NCBI GenBank assembly: GCA_014379965.1
Contig: JACMKU010000213.1
Span: 33,806 to 97,805 of the forward strand
Length of the DNA stretch: 64,000 bases
Reading direction: 5' to 3'
Source: Chitinophagaceae bacterium
GTDB lineage: Bacteria; Bacteroidota; Bacteroidia; Chitinophagales; Chitinophagaceae
The notes beneath the pieces are model-generated. The model was not told the DNA's origin. It did no database searches and saw only the letters and a list, made by a program, of their open reading frames with translations. This document shows positions 9,213-17,751 of the stretch, one piece after another. Position numbers and translations under genes: made by a program. Each line of letters starts with the position of its first letter. Within the stretch, counting starts at the first letter, position 1.

Positions 9213-9934
9213 TTTATAAATTTCGCTGCAGCCTCATCGAGATAGATTGTAAGTGCAGGGTGTCGGCGCAAGAAAGTTCCAGGAAGAGCATCGGAAATTT
9301 CTTCACTCAGCACCCTTGCTGCGATCTCAGCTTTATGTTCACCACTTACCAGTACAATGATGTTCTTCGCAGCAAGAATACTCGCGATACCCAACGTGAT
9401 TCCCTGCGTCAGGGATTGTTGTTGCTTGAAATATTTCTGTCCCACGGCCTGTGTCATGGGATCTAGTTGTGAGAGGTGTGACCGAAGGGATGCAGACGCA
9501 CCGGGTTCATTCATCCCGATATGGCCATTCATACCAAGCCCGAGTATTACCACATCGATGCCTCCATGGCTCGCGATGAAGTCTTCCACTTCCTGGCATT
9601 CCTTTTCAGGGTCTGCTGCCCTCCCATCGAAAAAACGGATTTTCTGCTTAGGTACTTCGAGGGGCTGAAACAACTGCCGATCCAGGTGATATCGGCAACT
9701 ACCCTCGTCATTGCCATTCATTCCCATCCACTCGTCAAGCCCTACATATGTCCATCTTGACAAGTCCGCCTTTCCTCGAGCCGATAGATCCACTAAGGCT
9801 TTGTACATTCCCGCCGTGGAGTCGCCCGAGGCAGGACATATTAACGACGGCCGATCCGTACTTGTCAAACGTATTGCTTCCATGGCGCTTCTTCCCGACA
9901 GCTCTTCGTAAGTTTCAGTGATGATGATTTCCAT
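9209..9934 (-). CDS. nagB: Glucosamine-6-phosphate deaminase (NagB family)
   Basis: A 241-residue protein of the glucosamine/galactosamine-6-phosphate isomerase family. The motif LDEW (about residues 69-72) contains the catalytic Asp, and GLGMNGHIGMNEPG holds the ring-opening His and the phosphate site region. The enzyme converts glucosamine-6-phosphate to fructose-6-phosphate and ammonia in the cytoplasm. It is followed with a four-base overlap by a ROK kinase, a common pairing for amino sugar catabolism. The length is a little shorter than E. coli NagB (266), so a galactosamine-6-phosphate or other isomerase specificity cannot be excluded. Confidence 0.8.
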   Translation of the reverse strand: MEIIITETYEELSGRSAMEAIRLTSTDRPSLICPASGDSTAGMYKALVDLSARGKADLSRWTYVGLDEWMGMNGNDEGSCRYHLDRQLFQPLEVPKQKIRFFDGRAADPEKECQEVEDFIASHGGIDVVILGLGMNGHIGMNEPGASASLRSHLSQLDPMTQAVGQKYFKQQQSLTQGITLGIASILAAKNIIVLVSGEHKAEIAARVLSEEISDALPGTFLRRHPALTIYLDEAAAKFIK

Positions 9935-10294
9935 GATTGTTGTTTCCGTGGTTTTTGAGAGGTAAGTGGGGAATGGCTAGTGGCTAGTGGCTAGTGACTA
10001 GTGGCTAGTGACTAGTGGCTAGTGGGGCTTACCTCATCGTACCAGCGTTAAAGTTTAAACGGTGTCCCAAAATACATTACCATTTATAGACTTCATTCAC
10101 AATTTTTCGACTTGCAACAAAAATACGTAAACTACCTAGTGTAGGATCCCCACTAGCTACTAGCCTCTAGCTACTAGCCTCCCGCCCCCAGCCTCCAGCC
10201 CGCCTTTTCCCTTCAAATTAATTAACTTCATTCCATTCCCGGAAGAGATCTGCACTTTCGAAACGATTCTTAATTAATCAGATAATAAAATACG
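9935..10294. other. Divergent intergenic region with two facing repeat arrays
   Basis: This 360-base gap separates nagB (minus) from the GH3 gene (plus), so promoters for both must lie here. It is dominated by the CTAGTGG array and its inverted partner. Between them the sequence is AT-rich (10030-10146). No clear -7/-33 elements could be assigned, and no small gene was seen. Confidence 0.6.
9972..10199. repeat. CTAGTGG 7-base tandem array with inverted partner
   Basis: At 9972-10026 the heptamer CTAGTGG or CTAGTGA is repeated about seven times. At 10147-10199 the complement (CCACTAG, CTACTAG, CCTCTAG) is repeated and degrades into CCCGCC-type words. The arms could form a long imperfect hairpin with a spacer of about 120 bases. 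Each unit has TAG on the strand read inward from its flank. Unlike most arrays here, this one lies between divergent genes. Confidence 0.8.
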
Positions 10295-12526
10295 ATGAGA
10301 AGACTTTCTTGCTTTCTGTTGATCACGGTTGTCCAATTGTCTACCATGTTTTGTTTTGGGCAACGTAAGACCATCGATCAGCGTGTGGATTCAGTATTGA
10401 AATTAATGACGCTCGAAGAAAAAGTAGGCCAGCTAAACCAGTACAACGGCGACTGGGCTTATACAGGCCCTATCACAAAAGACGGCGACAAGCAGGCACA
10501 GATTCGCAATGGCCAATTGGGATCGATGCTAAATGTGATAACTGTGGAGCATACACGACAGTTGCAGGAGATGGCTATGCAATCGCGACTGAAAATTCCT
10601 TTATTATTCGGGCAGGATATCATTCATGGCTTCAGGACCATCTTTCCCATTCCGCTTGCAGAGGCAGCGAGTTGGGACCTTGCCCTTATGGAAAGGTCTG
10701 CAAGGATTGCAGCTATTGAAGCATCGGCTGCCGGCGTACACTGGACCTTTGCACCTATGGTAGACATCGCACGAGATCCGCGGTGGGGTCGAGTAATGGA
10801 AGGTGCCGGCGAAGATCCTTACCTGGGTTCACTGATTGCGGCGGCTCGTGTTAAGGGCTTCCAGGGTAGAGGACTTGGCAATACAGATGCGTTGATGGCT
10901 TGTGCGAAACACTTCGCCGCATATGGAGCAGCTGTTGGAGGACGCGACTACAATTCGGTCGATATGAGTGAGCGCCAACTCTGGGAAACATACCTCCCTC
11001 CTTTCAAAGCGGCCGCAGAAGCTGGAGTCGCTACATTCATGAACTCGTTTAACGATCTGAACGGTATACCCGCCACGTCTAACAAGTTGCTTCAAAGAGA
11101 TATACTTAAAGGACAATGGAAGTTCAAGGGATTTGTCGTGAGCGATTGGGGATCGGTTGGAGAAATGGTGAATCACGGTAACGTAAAGGATAATTATGAA
11201 GCTGCGCTTGCGGCGCTAACCGGCGGGAGCGACATGGACATGGAAAGCCGAAGCTACCGCGATCATCTCGCTAAACTGGTTAGAGAAGGAAAGGTCAAGA
11301 TATCACTGATTGACGACGCAGTTAGAAGAATTCTAAAAAAGAAGTTTGAAATGGGCCTTTTCGAAGATCCTTATCGATTCTGCAATAAAGAAAGACAGGA
11401 CAGCCAATGGAATAATGCCGCGCATCTGCGTGAATCAAGGAGCATGGCGGCGAAGACGATTGTTTTGCTTAAGAACCAGGGTCAGGTATTACCATTGCCT
11501 AAGCAAGGGAAAACCATCGCACTCATAGGTCCGTTTGTAAAAGCAGTGCGCGATAATCTTGGCTTTTGGTCGTACCAATGGCCTGACGATTCTACACGCA
11601 TCGTTTCATTGTGGCAGGGCGTTCAGAATAAACTCGGCAGCGCAGACAAGATGCTTTATGCGAAAGGCTGTGAAATCAGGGATACTTCACGGAGCGGATT
11701 TGCTGAAGCAGTTGAGGTAGCTAGCCGTGCGGACATTGTGGTAATGAATGTAGGCGAAGCACATGATATGAGCGGTGAAGCAAAGAGCCGCAGCAACATT
11801 CATTTACCAGGCGCCCAGGAGGAACTCATTAAAGCGATACAAGCGACAGGTAAACCCGTGGTAGTCTTAATCAATGCCGGACGCCCACTCGTATTCAATT
11901 GGACAGCGGATAATGTTCCTGCAATACTTTATACCTGGTGGCTCGGTACCGAAGCCGGAAATGCAATCGCCGATGTTTTGTTTGGAGACTATAATCCCTC
12001 CGCGAAACTACCAATGAGCTTTCCACGCACAGAAGGACAGATTCCAATCTACTACAATCATTATAATTCAGGCAGGCCTGCAAAAACCGATAGCGATCTC
12101 AATTATGTATCCGCTTACATTGACCTGCCCAACAGCCCGAAATTTCCATTCGGTTTCGGACTTAGCTATACACAATTCGAATACGGAGACATTTCACTCA
12201 GCAAAACTTCCCTGCGATCCACAGATAAACTGGTAGCGCGGGTGACGGTAAGAAACTCGGGAAGCTTCTCCGGGGAGGAGACTGTACAGCTATACATCAG
12301 GGACATGGTCGGATCGGTTATTCGTCCTGTCAAGGAATTAAAAGGCTTCAAGAAGATCACCTTGAAACCAGGTGAATCACGAGTCATTGAATTTACCATA
12401 TCGGTCAACGATCTGAGATTTTATAACGAAAAACTCGCCAATGACTGGGAGCCCGGTGAGTTCGAAATCATGATCGGTGGAAACTCACGTGATGTGAAAA
12501 AGATGAAAATTAACTGGGCCAGGTAA
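10295..12526 (+). CDS. bglX: GH3 beta-glucosidase BglX-type, secreted
   Basis: A full-length 743-residue GH3 enzyme. A signal peptide (to about residue 22, CFGQ) is followed by the N-terminal TIM barrel (PLLFGQDIIHGFRTIFPIPLAEAASWD; KHFAAYGA), the nucleophile motif VVSDWG with Asp284, the alpha/beta sandwich (TGKPVVVLINAGRPL; PFGFGLSY) and a C-terminal fibronectin III-like domain (VQLYIRDMVGS, MIGGNSRDV). It hydrolyses terminal beta-linked glucose, and often xylose, from oligosaccharides in the periplasm. The GH97 gene follows after 23 bases. The end of the protein is close to the partial GH3 at the window start, indicating gene duplication. Confidence 0.93.
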   Translation: MRRLSCFLLITVVQLSTMFCFGQRKTIDQRVDSVLKLMTLEEKVGQLNQYNGDWAYTGPITKDGDKQAQIRNGQLGSMLNVITVEHTRQLQEMAMQSRLKIPLLFGQDIIHGFRTIFPIPLAEAASWDLALMERSARIAAIEASAAGVHWTFAPMVDIARDPRWGRVMEGAGEDPYLGSLIAAARVKGFQGRGLGNTDALMACAKHFAAYGAAVGGRDYNSVDMSERQLWETYLPPFKAAAEAGVATFMNSFNDLNGIPATSNKLLQRDILKGQWKFKGFVVSDWGSVGEMVNHGNVKDNYEAALAALTGGSDMDMESRSYRDHLAKLVREGKVKISLIDDAVRRILKKKFEMGLFEDPYRFCNKERQDSQWNNAAHLRESRSMAAKTIVLLKNQGQVLPLPKQGKTIALIGPFVKAVRDNLGFWSYQWPDDSTRIVSLWQGVQNKLGSADKMLYAKGCEIRDTSRSGFAEAVEVASRADIVVMNVGEAHDMSGEAKSRSNIHLPGAQEELIKAIQATGKPVVVLINAGRPLVFNWTADNVPAILYTWWLGTEAGNAIADVLFGDYNPSAKLPMSFPRTEGQIPIYYNHYNSGRPAKTDSDLNYVSAYIDLPNSPKFPFGFGLSYTQFEYGDISLSKTSLRSTDKLVARVTVRNSGSFSGEETVQLYIRDMVGSVIRPVKELKGFKKITLKPGESRVIEFTISVNDLRFYNEKLANDWEPGEFEIMIGGNSRDVKKMKINWAR

Positions 12527-12549
12527 GAGGCCTTAAAACAACCGTCATA

Positions 12550-14520
12550 ATGAAAGGCTGGATATCGCTTGCATTCATCGTATTGCTAGGTTGCCGTGCG
12601 GAGGCTCAGCAAAACTTCATGGTCACATCTCCCGGTGCTTCCTTGAAACTGAAAATTGCGACCGGATCACAGTTGGCATGGGCTCTCTATGCGGGGGACA
12701 CTTTGTTACAGTCATCAGACGGTATTGAACTGGAACTGAGGGGAGGTCGCAGGCTTTCATTAAACCTCGGCAGCGTGAAGTCTAAATCATCTGCCGTAAG
12801 AGAAACTATACAGGTGCCCGTCCCATATCGAAGGAAACAGGTATTAAATCATTACAACCAGCTGATCCTTACATTCAACAAATATTACGCTGTCGAATTT
12901 CGCGTTTACGACAATGGAATGGCCTACCGGATCGGCATCCAATTAAAAGATACAGTTCTTGTTCATAATGAACGGGCTGTTTTTAGTTTTGATAGTACTG
13001 CCACAATGTGGCATCCCCAGTTAGACCGTCCAACCGGCCGCGATAAATATCATACCGGCTTCGAAGGACAATACCGTAAGGTTCGTTTGTTAGACTTTCC
13101 AGACACCGCAATGACGTATGCACCGGTAGTGATCTCGCTCAAGAATGGATTTCATATTGCTATCACGGATGCGAATCTTAATGATTACCCAGGTATGTTT
13201 CTCAAGCGATCCGGCAATACACTTCAAGGTGAATTTGCACCCTACCCATTGGAGGAAGAAATGACCAGTGGAGAATTTCCACAGCTTATCGTGACTAAGC
13301 GCGCTCCCTATATTGCAAAGATTGCCGGAACACGAATGCTTCCCTGGCGCGCGGTACTAGTAGCCAGGTCGGACATTGACCTTCCTTCGAATGATATCGT
13401 CTACGCCCTCGGTGATCCTTCGAAACTAGAGGACGCATCGTGGGTAAAGGCAGGCAAAGGCACGGATGAATGGATCTGCGGCATCAACCTATTCAATGTT
13501 CCTTTTGTAGCAGGGTTGAATACCGCAACGTATAAGTTCTACATCGACTTCGCGAAGAAGTTTGGATTCGATCAAATAATGCTCGACGCCGGGTGGAGTA
13601 ATTATAAAGACCTGTTCGACATCAACCCATCCATCAATATGGATACCATTGCGGCCTATGGACGGCAGCAAGGCATCAAGCTCATGCTATGGACACTTTG
13701 CTCCACCCTTGATAGACAACTGGAGCCTGCTCTCGCGCAATTTAACAAATGGGGAGTGACCAGCATCATGACTGATTTCATGGATAGGGATGACCAGCAA
13801 ATGGTGAATTTCTATCATCGCATTGCACGCGCATGTGCTGATCACAAGATATCAGTGATGTTTCATGGAGCCTTCCCACCCAAGGGTTTCAATCGCACGT
13901 GGCCGAATGCCATTACATACGAAGGCGCTCTCGGCGCGGAATGGAATATCTGGAGCGAACTTGCCACGCCGGAACATAATGTTGCACTTGCCTACACACG
14001 AATGCTTGCGGGCCCATTAGATTACGAGCCGGGATTATTATTGAATGCACAGAAGGATCAGTTCAGACCCATTGGCAAGAATCCAATGAGCATCGGCACG
14101 CGCTGTCACCAATTGGCGATGTTCGCCGTGTATGATAGTCCTTTGCAAATCTTTAGCGGAAATCCCAGCCAGGCGTTGAAAGAGCCGGAGTTCATGCAAC
14201 TCCTAGGGAGTGTGCCAGTGACGTGGGATGACACGAAGATCTTATCCGGTAAGATCGGAGAGTTCATCGTGACGGCTCGTAAAACCGGTAACGATTGGTA
14301 CATAGCTGGCCTAAACAATTCTACTGCCAGGTATCTGCAACTTCCTGCAAACTTCCTTCCCCCTGGCACATACAGGGCGACTCTTTGTAAGGATGGGCTT
14401 AATGCTCACCAATATGGCAGCGACTATGAGATCGTCAACTCCGAGTTGCGCCACGACCAATCAATAGATATCCATATGGCACCCGGAGGCGGATTTCTCC
14501 TGAGACTCATTCACAAGTAA
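12550..14520 (+). CDS. GH97 glycoside hydrolase, probably retaining alpha-galactosidase type
   Basis: A 656-residue GH97 protein. The N-terminus (MKGWISLAFIVLLGC) looks like a lipoprotein or Sec signal. Then come the N-terminal super-sandwich (20-270), the catalytic barrel (about 290-560: DQIMLDAGW, IKLMLWTLC, MTDFMDRDDQ, ITYEGALGAEWN) and a C-terminal beta domain. GH97 has inverting alpha-glucosidases (SusB-like) and retaining alpha-galactosidases. In retaining members an Asp at the end of the fourth barrel strand is the nucleophile. Asp409 in TDFMDRDDQ and Glu458 in YEGALG are placed as expected for the retaining group, so an alpha-galactosidase is the better guess. It is co-directional with and close to bglX, suggesting combined removal of alpha and beta side chains. 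Confidence 0.85.
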   Translation: MKGWISLAFIVLLGCRAEAQQNFMVTSPGASLKLKIATGSQLAWALYAGDTLLQSSDGIELELRGGRRLSLNLGSVKSKSSAVRETIQVPVPYRRKQVLNHYNQLILTFNKYYAVEFRVYDNGMAYRIGIQLKDTVLVHNERAVFSFDSTATMWHPQLDRPTGRDKYHTGFEGQYRKVRLLDFPDTAMTYAPVVISLKNGFHIAITDANLNDYPGMFLKRSGNTLQGEFAPYPLEEEMTSGEFPQLIVTKRAPYIAKIAGTRMLPWRAVLVARSDIDLPSNDIVYALGDPSKLEDASWVKAGKGTDEWICGINLFNVPFVAGLNTATYKFYIDFAKKFGFDQIMLDAGWSNYKDLFDINPSINMDTIAAYGRQQGIKLMLWTLCSTLDRQLEPALAQFNKWGVTSIMTDFMDRDDQQMVNFYHRIARACADHKISVMFHGAFPPKGFNRTWPNAITYEGALGAEWNIWSELATPEHNVALAYTRMLAGPLDYEPGLLLNAQKDQFRPIGKNPMSIGTRCHQLAMFAVYDSPLQIFSGNPSQALKEPEFMQLLGSVPVTWDDTKILSGKIGEFIVTARKTGNDWYIAGLNNSTARYLQLPANFLPPGTYRATLCKDGLNAHQYGSDYEIVNSELRHDQSIDIHMAPGGGFLLRLIHK

Positions 14521-14536
14521 GAACGGGCGAATAAAA

Positions 14537-14544
14537 TATCTTTG
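14537..14544 (+). promoter_or_regulatory. Possible Bacteroidota -7 element
   Basis: TATCTTTG matches the Bacteroidota -7 consensus TAnnTTTG and lies about 60 bases upstream of the formylglycine-generating enzyme gene. No convincing -33 element was found, so this is weak. Confidence 0.3.
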
Positions 14545-14606
14545 TCTCTGGAATAATGGAAAAGATGCGTCAAGCCAACTAAGAAACCAAGCAACTAATA
14601 ACAAAC

Positions 14607-15719
14607 TTGAGGTCTCTACTAACCTATATCATCATATCAACCGTTGCATTCCTCGCACTCACCAAGTGCCGGCACGCAACCGCACGCCAGACCAGTGATG
14701 CTAGTCACCGATTAATTGCCTGCCAGGCGGAGTTGCCCTCACGACATATTCCCATAGGTAATTCGTCCGAAATAAAACAAGGAAACGTCTCATATGATGG
14801 AATGGTTAAGATACCCTCCGGTGAATTCATGATGGGGGCTTCAGACGAAGATGGCCGCCAGGAAGAATATCCGAGACACGCCGTTAAGGTAGATGCCTTC
14901 TGGATGGATGTAACCGAAGTAACCAATGCGCAGTTCGCAAAATTCGTCGCGGAGACGGGGTATGTGACTACTGCAGAAAGAAAACCAGATTGGAACGAAT
15001 TAAAAAAGCAATTGCCCCCAGGAACCGCAAAGCCAGATGAAAGTCAGTTGGTCGCCGCCTCGTTGGTATTCACTCCGCCCACCTATCCGGTTCCTCTTGA
15101 TGACGCGAGTCAATGGTGGACCTGGACCGCCGGAGCCGATTGGAAACATCCTCAAGGTCCACGGAGTACAATAGATGGGAAAGACGACCATCCGGTCGTT
15201 CATATATCATGGGACGATGCTATCGCCTATTGCAAATGGTCAGGGAAAAGACTTCCCACCGAAGCGGAATGGGAATGGGCAGCACGCGGTGGTATAAATG
15301 ATGCAGAGTATCCATGGGGTAAAGAGGAGATCGAGAATGGCAAGAGCAAAGCGAATACGTGGCAGGGAAATTTTCCCGATAAGAATACAAAGGATGATAA
15401 CTACTATACATCGGCACCCACCCGCTCTTTTCCTGCAAATGCCTATGGACTCTTCGATATGGCCGGCAATGTTTGGGAATGGTGCAACGATTGGTACAGT
15501 GCAGACTATTACCAAATGCAGAAAGGAAAACTCAGCGACAACCCCAGAGGACCGAAAGATAGTTATGATCCTATGGAACCAACCATCTCAAAGAAGATTG
15601 TAAGAGGCGGTTCCTTTCTTTGCAACGCATCTTATTGTAAAGGATACAGAGTAAGTGCTCGAATGAAGACATCGCCAGATACGGGATTGGAGCATACGGG
15701 GTTTAGGTGCGTGCGGTGA
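14607..15719 (+). CDS. Formylglycine-generating enzyme (sulfatase-modifying factor)
   Basis: A 370-residue protein read from a TTG start, chosen because it gives a membrane-targeting N-terminus (RSLLTYIIISTVAFLALTKC, possibly a lipoprotein). The FGE-sulfatase domain spans about 60-370: IPSGEFMMG, MDVTEVTNAQF, HPVVHISWDDAIAYCKW, KRLPTEAEWEWAARGG, GLFDMAGNVWEW, RGGSF and GFRCVR. Cys339 and Cys344 sit in GGSFLCNASYC, matching the two copper-binding active-site cysteines of true FGE (GGSYMC-x4-C), so it should convert the sulfatase active-site cysteine to formylglycine. Many relatives lack these cysteines. No sulfatase gene is in this window. The stop codon runs straight into a 7-base repeat array. 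Confidence 0.88.
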   Translation: MRSLLTYIIISTVAFLALTKCRHATARQTSDASHRLIACQAELPSRHIPIGNSSEIKQGNVSYDGMVKIPSGEFMMGASDEDGRQEEYPRHAVKVDAFWMDVTEVTNAQFAKFVAETGYVTTAERKPDWNELKKQLPPGTAKPDESQLVAASLVFTPPTYPVPLDDASQWWTWTAGADWKHPQGPRSTIDGKDDHPVVHISWDDAIAYCKWSGKRLPTEAEWEWAARGGINDAEYPWGKEEIENGKSKANTWQGNFPDKNTKDDNYYTSAPTRSFPANAYGLFDMAGNVWEWCNDWYSADYYQMQKGKLSDNPRGPKDSYDPMEPTISKKIVRGGSFLCNASYCKGYRVSARMKTSPDTGLEHTGFRCVR

Positions 15720-15855
15720 GTGGGTGAATAGTGAATGGTGAGTAGTGAGTGGCTACCCGTATTAGAATCGCATTTAGTTTTCGAACATGTGTGGATTTTT
15801 CTAATATCCGAGAGTCATTCACTACTCACTATTCACAATTCACTAGGCTCACTAC
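15718..15855. repeat. GTGAATA/GTGAATG 7-base array and inverted partner
   Basis: The left array (15718-15757) repeats GTGAATA, GTGAATG, GTGAGTA, GTGAGTG. The right array (15812-15855) is its approximate reverse complement (CATTCACTACTCACTATTCAC). It fills the space between the convergent FGE and paaE genes, and each gene reads into TGA-containing units in all frames. It is a plausible bidirectional terminator or insulator. Confidence 0.8.
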
Positions 15856-16934
15856 TTTATGTCAAAATCCACCACAACTCTCCCCGTACGAGGATGACTC
15901 TGGCAGGTAAGAATATATCCTTGCTCAATTTCTTCTTCCTCCAGCCCCCAGTGTACATCCATCATCACTTCTCCCTCGAGTAGCCTTGCTTTGCAGGTGC
16001 AACATACTCCTCCCTTGCAGGCGAAGGGTAGGTCTGCTCCCTGTTGGAGAGCAGCATCCAGTATTGTGGTATCGCTGGTGAGTGGAAGATCAAAGTCAAA
16101 ACTCCTGCCGTCCAATTTCACACTGATATGGCTCTTTGGTCCTGTCTCGGTTTCCTTACCTGGTAGTTGTGTTTTGATCGCAGACTTTTGTCCGGGCGTA
16201 GTAAATAGTTCGAAGTGAATCTTCTTTTTGTCAAGTCCTTTTTGTTCCAGGAATTCTTTAGCGGTAAATATCATCTCCTCCGGACCGCAAATGAATATCT
16301 CATCCATCGATGCATAGTTGACGGCCTTAGATAATTCCGTCAACTTATCAAGATTGATTCTCCCGAAATTCAAAGGAGAGTCGGTCCTTTCACGACTGAG
16401 TATATTGATGAGATTAAAACGCTGAAGGTAATTATTCTTGATAGCTTCCAATTCTTCAAAGAAGATTATAGAAGCCCGGCTTCGGTTTCCGTAAATGAGC
16501 GTAAAGCTACTTTGAGGTTCAGTGTGCAAGGTAGTTTTTATGATAGAAAGAACCGGGGTAATCCCACTGCCGGCGGCAATGGCCAAATAGTTCTTTCTAT
16601 TCGCGACATCCAGCTCAACATGAAATTTACCAACTGGCGGCATCACTTCTATTTCATCACCGGCCTTCAACGAATCATTGGCGAAAGAAGAAAATAGCCC
16701 CCCGTCCACTTTCTTAATTGCCACACGCCACTTATTCTCCATTGGTGTGCTGCAGATCGAATACGTACGTCTCACCTCTTCACCATTGATATGGGTACGC
16801 ATCGAAAGGCTTTGACCTTGCTTAAAACGAAAAGTATCCATTAAATCGGCGGGTATATCGAATAGCACCGATACGCAGTCGGCAGTTTCCCGGGTGACTT
16901 CCTTGATCTTAAGCTTATGAAAGTGAATTGACAT
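15852..16934 (-). CDS. paaE: PaaE-like phenylacetyl-CoA epoxidase reductase
   Basis: A 360-residue three-domain flavoprotein reductase. The N-terminal FAD-binding barrel has RRTYSICS (about residues 55-62), the NAD-binding domain has AAGSGITPVLSI and FICGPEEMI, and a C-terminal plant-type 2Fe-2S domain has the cluster motif CKGGVCCTCKA with a final Cys in LTCQSH. This architecture is that of PaaE, which passes electrons from NADPH to the PaaABC di-iron oxygenase that epoxidises phenylacetyl-CoA. No paaABCD genes are present here; only a TetR gene is adjacent upstream on the same strand. It could therefore serve another oxygenase or desaturase. It ends against the repeat that separates it from the FGE gene. 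Confidence 0.8.
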   Translation of the reverse strand: MSIHFHKLKIKEVTRETADCVSVLFDIPADLMDTFRFKQGQSLSMRTHINGEEVRRTYSICSTPMENKWRVAIKKVDGGLFSSFANDSLKAGDEIEVMPPVGKFHVELDVANRKNYLAIAAGSGITPVLSIIKTTLHTEPQSSFTLIYGNRSRASIIFFEELEAIKNNYLQRFNLINILSRERTDSPLNFGRINLDKLTELSKAVNYASMDEIFICGPEEMIFTAKEFLEQKGLDKKKIHFELFTTPGQKSAIKTQLPGKETETGPKSHISVKLDGRSFDFDLPLTSDTTILDAALQQGADLPFACKGGVCCTCKARLLEGEVMMDVHWGLEEEEIEQGYILTCQSHPRTGRVVVDFDIK

Positions 16935-16997
16935 CGTATCCTTTTATTGAACGATGCAAAGTAAATGCTTTTTGATTTGAGGCGACGGTGAGGACAA

Positions 16998-17585
16998 TCA
17001 ACATTTGAGCCCGCCAATCAGGTAGGACACCATATTCTCTTCCAATTCCTCCGGAGAATAGTTTTTCTGGCTACGATGCCAGAACTCAAGACCGCGCACT
17101 GCCGATAAGATCGTGAGTACGGCCACATAGGGAAGAATAGGTTTTATTTCCTTGGAAGCGATCCCTTCGCTGATGAAACTCTCCAGGCGTTGTACATAGC
17201 TGCGACGTTGGGTAATGAAATCATTAAGTGGCTGCGCCTCGAGATGGATCCATTCGTTGATCATAACGTGATAATCTTCGAACTTGTGTAACATCATCTT
17301 TATATGAAAGCGAATTACAGACTCGATCTTCTGCAAACTGGTAAGTCCTGAACTGTCCATTTCATCGATGTGCCGGTTGCAATCCTCGGAAATGCGGAAA
17401 ATGATCTGGTGGAGTATCTCCGACTTTGACTGAATATGGTTATACAAACTGGCAGCTTCGATTCCAACACTCTCGGCCAGGTCTCGCATAGAGGTAGCGG
17501 GAAATCCTTTTTCCCTAAACATGGAAGCGGCTTTTTGAACAATGAGTTCTTTCTTGGAAGCTTTTTTTCGTTGGGCCTTGGCCAT
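16998..17585 (-). CDS. TetR/AcrR family transcriptional regulator
   Basis: The preferred start is the ATG at 17583-17585 (MAKAQRKKASKKELIV), giving 195 residues; the frame extends upstream but that part has no coding character. Residues 12-58 form the TetR helix-turn-helix (ASMFREKGFPATSMRDLAESVG, then SLYNHIQSKSEIL). The C-terminal half is the helical ligand-binding and dimer domain. It lies 63 bases upstream of paaE on the same strand, so it probably regulates paaE and itself in response to an aromatic-CoA or fatty acyl-CoA type ligand; the ligand is a guess from family habits. Confidence 0.8.
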   Translation of the reverse strand: MAKAQRKKASKKELIVQKAASMFREKGFPATSMRDLAESVGIEAASLYNHIQSKSEILHQIIFRISEDCNRHIDEMDSSGLTSLQKIESVIRFHIKMMLHKFEDYHVMINEWIHLEAQPLNDFITQRRSYVQRLESFISEGIASKEIKPILPYVAVLTILSAVRGLEFWHRSQKNYSPEELEENMVSYLIGGLKC

Positions 17586-17751
17586 ACTCAAAGATAATGG
17601 AGTTGTATTAAATGGGAATTGTGGATTTGTATCCAAATCCAACCCATGGATGTGTCCGTCTTCCTTGGCAATTCTCAATTCCGAAATCCGGCCATATTGA
17701 TGTAATATTGCCGGCTGAAACATAATTCTCAACCCCCTAATTCCTGATTTC

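Noticed and set aside
9972..10199. Possible CRISPR array
   Set aside because: Units are only 7 bases with no spacers of constant size, and no cas genes are present.
15852..16934. Calling this gene a nitric oxide dioxygenase or simple ferredoxin reductase
   Set aside because: There is no globin domain, and the FAD-NAD-2Fe2S order with the C-terminal cluster fits PaaE better.
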